This document shows positions 58,701 through 64,000 of a stretch of DNA of 64,000 bases, in pieces. A program made the position numbers and the translations under genes. This DNA comes from Triticum aestivum. Taxonomy: Eukaryota > Streptophyta > Magnoliopsida > Poales > Poaceae. The stretch spans positions 414,818,104 to 414,882,103 of the forward strand of contig NC_057809.1 in assembly GCF_018294505.1 (NCBI RefSeq). Direction: 5' to 3'. The notes beneath the pieces were generated by a model. It was given only the letters and a program-made list of their open reading frames with translations. It was not told the origin of the DNA and searched no databases. How positions within the stretch are numbered: position 1 is the first letter of the stretch; the number at the start of each line of letters is the position of its first letter.

Positions 58701-61700
58701 TTGACCAATAAGTCCAAATGAAATGACTGAGAACATATGCAGCAACACAGTGTAAAAGATATCACTAAAGCAGGAACATGTCCTATTATGTAACCCAGAG
58801 GCTTGAAACAGACAAGTCCAATAAACAAAAGATCTTGCTCAAGCACAGGGGCCGGCTCTATGACACTGGCATATTTGCTTATGTACTGAGGCGAATGCAC
58901 ATTACAATCATCAATTACCTGAACTGCAGCTTGTATATCAGCAGAACGAAGTTTAGCCTCACAAATATAAGAAACTGCTTCACTGACAAATTTGCTCAAG
59001 TTCACACTTTTCAACTCATCCATTAATCCATCCTTTTGTTCATCATTTATTGTTTTGAGCTTCTTTATAACTGTTGTATTTCGTTTAATACTTGAGTCAA
59101 GAGTCCTCAGGTAGTTTGCATCTGAAATTAATGAATAATGTCAGATCATAATGTTGCCGCAGAAACATGTGCATGACTTGTCAAGATCAGAAATTGTCTA
59201 CTCAAAATTATAAATATTAATCTGAAGAACCAAGAATGGAATGAAATTAAGTAAAAAGGAAAAACTTGACTATGAAAATGGAGCAGCTGAGTAACTACTA
59301 GCTTATTTTTATTGCTATATGGCTCAAAAAGCTATGCATATAAACTACAGAGATTTTCTGATGCCCCATCTGCAACAGAAGCTCATACTGAGATGTTTGT
59401 TGTAGAGAAAATTAGAACCAAAAAAATAACAAAATTAACATGTGATCAAATAAGAATAGCTAAGCTAATAGATGATACACATAAATTATACAAGTTGTAA
59501 GAGTGAGATTGGGGGAACAACTTCCTTTATCAACATGGCTGAAAGGCAAGTAGAGAGGTAACAAAATAGGCTTGTTCAACCTGGGACTGAGATGCAGTTA
59601 TATTACTTAATTTAGTCGTGTTCTACCTACAATATACATATACATCTGCATCTGCTTTGGACATAAATTCACACAGTTCCTCCTACGTCCATATGCCTTT
59701 GAAGTTGCGCGCGCGCACACACAAAAAAAGTATTTTTGTCCTTTTGTCCTAATTGAAACGGTTGGGTAACCACCCAATGGGGTATCTTTGCGATCCTGCC
59801 ACCAGAACGGCCATTGCGACCATGGTTCTCAAGTCGCACGACTAGTCGCAAAAAAATATCGACTCATGACTCGAGTCGCGACTAGTCGCAACTGCAGGCT
59901 CGACTTTTTCCAAGTCGCTACCCCAGAACAACTCATCGTCTCCAAAACCATGATTGCGACGATGCCGCTGCCACTGGGGTCCACGTGTGTCGTCTGGGAC
60001 TGGGTCACTGTGATCGAGTGAATGCAAAAAAAAAAAAAATCGCCAGCGCTTGGCCAGCAGCCGGCCGCATGCTCCTCAACATCCCAGGCGAGCGTCCCGG
60101 ACATAGGCAATCTCACGAGCGTCATGGCGGAGGGCTGTAAGTAGGCTGCGTGTCCGGCGACAGCAGCCTACAGACACCGAGGCAAGAACGGCAAGTGGTC
60201 TGGCTATCCGATGCCTGCCACCAGGGAAGGCCGTGGCGCATTTGTGTCATGCCTAACGCAGCAAGCCAGATGATGCAAACACACATCCCAGGGTCCACAG
60301 TGCGTCCCGGACCCGGGCAACGCGGTCAGCCACGCGGCGAGGCCATGGGCGTCATGAATGGCGGCAGCTGCGCGCATGACAGAGTCCATGCCGACAGTGA
60401 ATCCGGAGACCATCGTGAGGCCACGGGCGCCATGGATAATGTCAAAGCCAACGTAGGCATCGTGGACGACGTCAATGGCGACGAAGCATGTTGTATTTAG
60501 ATCAGCGGTGGATTTGGGAGAGGAATACCCATGGGCAATCAAACAGATGATCAGGCTTTCCATATATATGATATTTTCATGTAACAAAATACCCCTTTTT
60601 AACAAAGGGGTAAGTTCTAATCTCCGTCGTCGATTTGCCTCGAAAACTGTAAACTTTTTAAAGGGGGGTGTAGCAAAGCGCAACAGGTATTAAACAGCCT
60701 CATCCCACTCACCCTCTTCATGCACATGAAATTGCCCTTAAGCAGAGCTTCATGGACAACTTGCAGTTGGTTTGTTGTGTTGTTCCGTTGTGCCATCTAG
60801 TTAGTTATAGAGTCTCAATACATACTAACTGGGGTAAGTTTTTGCTATCACGGTTATAAAAGAAGATAGTTTAAACTAATTGCCTTATCCAGAAGCAGGG
60901 ATAGAGAAGTGCTTCTAGGAATCCAACACAATGTCAAAAGGAACCTTGGTTTACTATAATAGTCTTGAACACTACTACATAGGGCTCGAAATATAATTTA
61001 ATTGGTAGTTTGGTACGGCACTGGTCTAGCAATTGAAGTGCAAGGAGACAATGGCAGGAGACTCAGTGTCTGCACTCTGCAACATCTACACTATCACTCA
61101 AGAATATAGTACTTAACTGCTAGCAAGAATAAGAACAAAGAATGTTTGTGGCACTTCACTTGACCTCTTTTGTGCAGTGCACATGCTATACATCTATATG
61201 ACTTTAAGCAGATAAATTTCACGTGTTCAAATGGAACAGAACTTGCTTGGGCATGTAAAATACTTTGTTCCTGCCATTCAATACAACGAGACGCAAAGCC
61301 TTTGCACTTTCTCAAACAAAACAAAAAAATAAAAACGTAACTTTCATCACAACTTCTATGGAATGGCCATTAATGGGAGAAAACGATGACTACCTGGTCT
61401 CTCAGGATTTTGATTGTTTCGGCGAAGGGCAATCTTTTGATCCATTAGTCTTTTGTATTCTTCAATGCGGGCCTCCTGCACACAGTGACTTGCAAAGTAA
61501 GAAAGCTAAGATACCCAATGTAAAGAATCAAATATGAGTTATGAATCTTCGAATAAGATCTGTCACAAAACCCTAGGAAACATACCACCAGAACTGTACG
61601 AATAATCAATTTGAAGAAACAATTTCGAGTTATAAAAACTAGAAACCTACCAAGTAGCAAAGTAGCAATTGTGTGTGCAGTGCTGAGTAAACTGCGTTTC

Positions 61701-61883
61701 ACGGCGTGGATAATTTCTGTTGGTAAATAACAACCTCGCCAAATCTCAATACTAAACAGAGGTTCCTCGCAAAAGATATTGCTGGCAGTGGCGTGTCAGG
61801 ATTACCTCATCTTCCTGTTTGCTTTGGCGCGCATCGTCATCTTGTTTAGTGTCTGTGAGGTTCTCGGTCTGACTGCTCTCCAT
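40772..61883 (-). CDS. UPF2: UPF2, nonsense-mediated mRNA decay adaptor
   Basis: UPF2 is the adaptor that ties UPF3 and exon-junction complexes to the UPF1 helicase in nonsense-mediated decay; it acts in the cytoplasm and perinuclear region. Exons 5' to 3': 61883-61806, 61475-61394, 59121-58919, 49558-49214, 48690-48586, 48478-48351, 47629-47456, 47360-47279, 46896-46618, 46541-46344, 46044-45943, 45855-45604, 45516-45298, 45052-44882, 44096-43911, 41734-40772. Introns are GT-AG and all phases agree, giving 1188 residues (Arabidopsis UPF2 is about 1180). MIF4G-1 spans about 50-260 ([18 protein letters not shown]), MIF4G-2 about 465-660 ([15 protein letters not shown]), MIF4G-3 about 670-880 ([18 protein letters not shown]). 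An acidic stretch (905-1000) and the UPF1-binding segment (about 1075-1135, [20 protein letters not shown]) follow. A Lys/Glu-rich linker (about 425-470) precedes MIF4G-2. No stop or frameshift is seen, so the gene looks functional. Confidence 0.95.
43255..43490. mobile_element. MITE-like inverted repeat in UPF2 intron 15
   Basis: The left arm CGTCAGATTTTTAGACATGG... (43265 on) pairs with the right arm ...CCATGTCTAAGAATCTGACATC (to about 43472), each about 50-60 bp with mismatches. The repeated motif ATGGCAAAT/TTGCCAT runs through it. No clear TSD was found. Confidence 0.5.
43506..43528 (+). repeat. Poly-G tract, about 23 bp
   Basis: An uninterrupted G run in UPF2 intron 15. In the UPF2 transcript it reads as poly-C. 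Its true length may vary or be mis-sequenced. Confidence 0.8.
44160..44260. mobile_element. Stowaway MITE in UPF2 intron 14
   Basis: A 101 bp palindromic element with termini CTCCCTCCGTCCCAAAATAA and the matching inverted end CGGACAGAGGGAG. It is flanked by TA on both sides (44158-44159, 44261-44262), which is the Tc1/Mariner Stowaway signature. It has no coding capacity. Confidence 0.9.
49726..49879 (+). repeat. 5' LTR of the intronic Copia
   Basis: A 154 bp LTR bounded TGTTGAATG...CGTTCCACA. It carries about 21 extra bases (GTGGTGGCTGACCTAGTTC region, 49781-49801) absent from its partner, or deleted there. Confidence 0.8.
50200..50444 (+). pseudogene. Copia pre-integrase remnant
   Basis: The frame reads [20 protein letters not shown], then [15 protein letters not shown] and HSDVW, which is the GAG-pre-integrase HHCC region leading into the integrase core. 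It stops where the Reina element inserted and continues at 56053. Confidence 0.8.
50445..50795 (-). repeat. 3' LTR of the Reina-type element
   Basis: The 351 bp LTR has a polypurine tract (GCGGGGAGAGA on the minus strand) adjoining its inner end. The polyprotein stop codon at 50747 lies about 49 bp inside this LTR. Confidence 0.9.
50747..55672 (-). pseudogene. Reina-type Gag-Pol polyprotein, full frame with two TAG codons
   Basis: From the ATG at 55672 one frame runs 1641 codons to 50747, interrupted only by TAG at 55207-55205 and TAG at 51298-51296. Gag ([20 protein letters not shown], then a knuckle with [14 protein letters not shown]) is followed by protease ([12 protein letters not shown]) and RT ([14 protein letters not shown], catalytic FFDDILIY). 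RNase H ([16 protein letters not shown]) and integrase ([54 protein letters not shown]) come next. The C-terminal chromodomain reads [20 protein letters not shown] and [11 protein letters not shown]. Catalytic residues of protease, RT and integrase look intact. Apart from the two stops the polyprotein is complete. An open segment of 1285 codons starts at an internal ATG (55153). Confidence 0.88.
55686..55698 (-). other. Primer binding site of the Reina-type element
   Basis: TGGTATCCAGAGA on the minus strand, three bases inside the 5' LTR, matches a Met-tRNA type PBS. Confidence 0.8.
55702..56052 (-). repeat. 5' LTR of the Reina-type element
   Basis: 351 bp, partner of 50445-50795, bounded TG...CA. 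In the minus-strand sense it should hold the promoter of the element. Confidence 0.9.
55929..55936 (-). promoter_or_regulatory. TATA box in the Reina 5' LTR
   Basis: TATAAATA on the minus strand, inside the 5' LTR and pointing towards the polyprotein and also along UPF2. Confidence 0.5.
56053..58557 (+). pseudogene. Copia integrase and reverse transcriptase remnant
   Basis: The integrase core resumes at [14 protein letters not shown] with [11 protein letters not shown] and, after a stop near 56273, [20 protein letters not shown] follows from about 57420: [42 protein letters not shown], then YVDD read as VYVDDIIIK in a shifted frame near 57950. [18 protein letters not shown] comes from the segment just before RNase H. 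RNase H is reduced to a fragment (CNADWESC) and the rest is deleted before the polypurine tract at about 58545. At least six stops or shifts are present. Confidence 0.8.
56992..57128 (+). repeat. 69 bp imperfect tandem duplication in the Copia
   Basis: Two copies start AAGGTGTAT (56992) and AAAGTGTAT (57061) and share GCAACTAGATCAGCCACAG. The 69 bp period equals 23 codons. It lies in the linker between integrase and RT. Confidence 0.75.
58558..58682 (+). repeat. 3' LTR of the intronic Copia
   Basis: A 125 bp LTR, TGCTAAATGA...CATTCCACA, shorter than its 154 bp partner and diverged from it. Confidence 0.8.
59690..60680. other. GC-rich insert-like block in UPF2 intron 2
   Basis: This block contrasts with the AT-rich intron around it. 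It contains a GCGCGCGCACACAC run, clustered GACTAGTCGC palindromes (59838-59900), an imperfect hairpin at 60144-60172 (GTAGGCTGC/GCAGCCTAC) and short open frames without recognisable domains. Terminal repeats and a TSD were not found, so its origin is unclear. Confidence 0.35.
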
Positions 61884-62291
61884 TTTTATTCACAGCTACG
61901 ACCAGACGGGGACAGGGGCGGATCTAGATGGTGCGCCGGGTATGCACCTGCGCAGCCAGAAGTTATGAAGGTCGGTTGGATTTAACCAATCGCTGGATGA
62001 AAACAACCACGTACCTGAAAACTCAATGGGCGAAACTGTGGACGGGGTGGAGACGCGATGTCCCCTCGAGGAAGAACGGGAACGGCGATGGCAGCGACGC
62101 TCGTGAGAGGCCGGGGTGTCGGAGGTGGGGAGAAGGCGTCGGGGAGGGGGGCGTGGGACTGAGCCGTCGGGTGCGAGGCGGAGCGGGATTGAGGCGTCGG
62201 CGGTGACGCTGAGGTCCGGCACGGCGGCAGCTGCAGGAGAGATTTGGAGCCGCGTTGCTAGGTAAGGACTCCGGGCGAAGAGAAATGGCAT
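61884..62291 (-). promoter_or_regulatory. UPF2: Probable UPF2 5' leader with a possible intron
   Basis: A CT- and GC-rich stretch on the minus strand lies directly upstream of the UPF2 ATG. A good donor CAG/GTACGT (exon end 62015) and an acceptor CGTAG/CTGTG (exon start 61895) suggest a 5' UTR intron of 119 bp. An alternative acceptor GCGCAG lies near 61950. An upstream ATG at 62291 would open a frame ending at 61896 if unspliced. No TATA box is evident. Transcription start unknown. Confidence 0.4.
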
Positions 62292-62501
62292 CAGAATAGT
62301 ATTACGCTAACTGTAAACTGTTTTTGTTTGCAGCAAGTCCTTTGCTTGTGCAACTGACTCACTCCGTCCGGAGGTTCTTAATACTGATTCCAGATTATTA
62401 TTATCACTATTTTCCAAAAAGATAACCTCGCATAACTGACCTACTTTGATCTGAACTCTGTTTAGCTCGATAAAATTGCCTGATTTGCTTGCCGACGCTT
62501 A

Positions 62502-64000
62502 GAACATCTTCAACGGCAGCCCTAAAGCACACCTGTGCAAAAAAAATCATTTAGATAAAAAAAGGCTCCAGCAGCAGCCCTATAGTTATATCGAAAAAGT
62601 TTAGGTCCTGCCCAAAAAACTGCTACGAGTGATGCATATTTGCATCACCGCTAGCCGCCGACGCAAAATCAGAAATGACGCCAGAAGAGCCTCAACCGTT
62701 GAAACTGAAAATTGTTGTCACTGAATCGCCTCCCGCCACGACCGCTGCCAACAACTAATACGTCGTGGAAGGCATCTCCGACACGACCACCGCAGGCCAC
62801 CAGTTCATCATGGAACGCATCTCCAACTCGACCGTCAACACCGCCGACCTCCCATTGCCCTCGTCGCACCCGGAATCGTCCCTCATGTGGTTCCCGGTGG
62901 CAGTGCAACAAGCTGAAGGTCATCCGCTGCAAGCTTGCGCCATCGCGAATCACCGTCGTAGTCAGCGGGGATGCGCCTAAGGACCCCCATCGTCGCCGCT
63001 AAGGCTCCGGCGTACACGAAGAAGGTCATCGGGAAGAGGTCGCCACGGGAACCATCGGGCATGGTTAAGAAGAAGACAACAGCAATGGCCTCGCCGCCAC
63101 CGATCCCTTCCACGACGGCAGTGACTCCTCCGGCACCGCTTGGGGCCTCTTCCCCTCCCATCTCACCGTCATATGCGGACAAGTTGACATCACTCGTCGC
63201 CACAACCCCCGATGTCCCCAACGTGTTTAGTGAAATGATCGGAGCTAAAAAATTCCTTTTTGGTTTTTCAACTATTTTTATGGGATTTTACAGTTTGTAT
63301 GTAGTTGTCATGTGATGTGTGTGTATTTACTTCAAATTTGATGTATGTGGCATGGATGATGGATTTTTTGGGGGAAATACACTTGTGTGGAGGTCGGTGG
63401 TCGAGGTCGAGGAGAGGAAGCTAGGCTACAAAGAAATAATCAAGAACATCGAAAACGAGCAAAAGCTCATGTTCATGACTTCATGGGCACAAGTACTCTC
63501 GATGAGAAGGTAAGAACATGGTTGGAGCTTTGTCACGATCAAGTGACGACAATGAGGTCAATGGGAGGCTTTCTGAGAAGGTTTTGGAGGCTTTTGGATG
63601 ATTCATGAGAAGAGGCATGGGTTAAATGAGTGGAAATGGAAACAATGGTGGCAATTGAGAGAATGGGGTAAATGAAGAGAATGCAAGCATTACTCATGAC
63701 AGTAAAGGCAATGACATTTGAGAGCTCTGTGCATTCATGTTCTATGCACTTTTGATTGTGTTTATGATGCACAATGCTTTTGATTTTATGCTTAACTTCA
63801 AAGTTTAATTTGGAATATTTTGGATTTGAACTTGAATTTGAAATGTTGTTGATTATATGTGTTGTGAGGTTGCAATGTGTTAATTGCCATGTCATAGTTT
63901 TTTTAATATGTGTGCAATTGTGGAGTAGAGAAAAAGAAGGCCAAATTTTAGGGCCCTAGTTTTTGGTCTGCTGGAAAAGCATAACTTTTCTGGTGACCAA
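62502..64000 (+). mobile_element. Possible PIF/Harbinger-like element, left part
   Basis: GAACATCTTCAACGGCAGCC follows a TTA trinucleotide (62499-62501) and resembles Harbinger/Tourist ends (GAGCATCTCCAAC...). A-rich subterminal sequence with CCAGCAGCAGCCCTA follows, and a rough inverted counterpart (TAGGGCCCTAG...TCTGCTGG) appears at 63945-63975 at the window edge. Open frames in between (62712-63315, 63387-63608) encode Pro/Ser-rich and basic peptides with a weak resemblance to the accessory proteins carried by such elements. No transposase is visible. The right end is outside the window. Confidence 0.3.

Noticed and set aside
60204..60683. 159-codon minus-strand frame in UPF2 intron 2
   Set aside because: No recognisable domain, and no splice sites link it to UPF2. 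It lies in a GC-rich block where open frames occur by chance.
61913..61930. CAGGGGCGGATCTAG, which looks like a hAT terminus in the UPF2 leader
   Set aside because: No matching inverted end or 8 bp duplication was found within the window.

Overview
The window looks like a Triticeae grass chromosome (wheat, Aegilops or a close relative). About two thirds of it is nested LTR retrotransposons of kinds typical of wheat, including a recognisable Angela/BARE-type Copia element. One cellular gene is embedded in this: a complete plant UPF2, the nonsense-mediated mRNA decay adaptor, on the minus strand with 16 coding exons (61883 down to 40772). I saw no tRNA, rRNA or CRISPR. Family names are from memory and no database was searched.

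Left part, 1-34701: a stack of nested insertions. The window opens in the 3' end of a Copia element (LTR 474-2011) that sits in the 3' part of an Athila-type Gypsy element (3' LTR 5412-6920). That Gypsy also carries an inverted solo LTR (3556-5103, TSD CTGAG/CTAAG). It abuts a 103 bp LTR end (6921-7023) lodged in a degenerate minus-strand Tat-type Gypsy (element 1, 7024-24693). Element 1 lacks reverse transcriptase, RNase H and integrase. It carries a hAT-like element (10753-11437, 8 bp TSD) and a full-length Angela (13649-22380, TSD AGATC). A younger and more complete relative, element 2 (24704-34701, TSD ATCCC), lies 10 bp beyond the right LTR of element 1. Its pol is broken, but on the opposite strand it keeps a seven-exon gene whose frame is open through every predicted splice.

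Middle, 34702-40771: a 49 bp minisatellite, a long AT-rich LTR-like segment with a GC-rich core, a LINE-like tail, about 2.2 kb of unassigned sequence with a 68 bp tandem duplication, and the UPF2 3' flank.

UPF2, 40772 to about 62290: all exon junctions join in frame to give a predicted 1188-residue protein with three MIF4G regions, an acidic stretch and a UPF1-binding C-terminus. Intron 3 is 9360 bp because an old short-LTR Copia (49726-58682, TSD ATATG, antisense to UPF2) inserted there. A young Reina-type chromovirus (50445-56052, sense to UPF2) then inserted into that Copia. Introns 14 and 15 carry a Stowaway MITE, an inverted repeat and a poly-G tract. The right edge (62502-64000) resembles the start of a PIF/Harbinger-like element running off the window.
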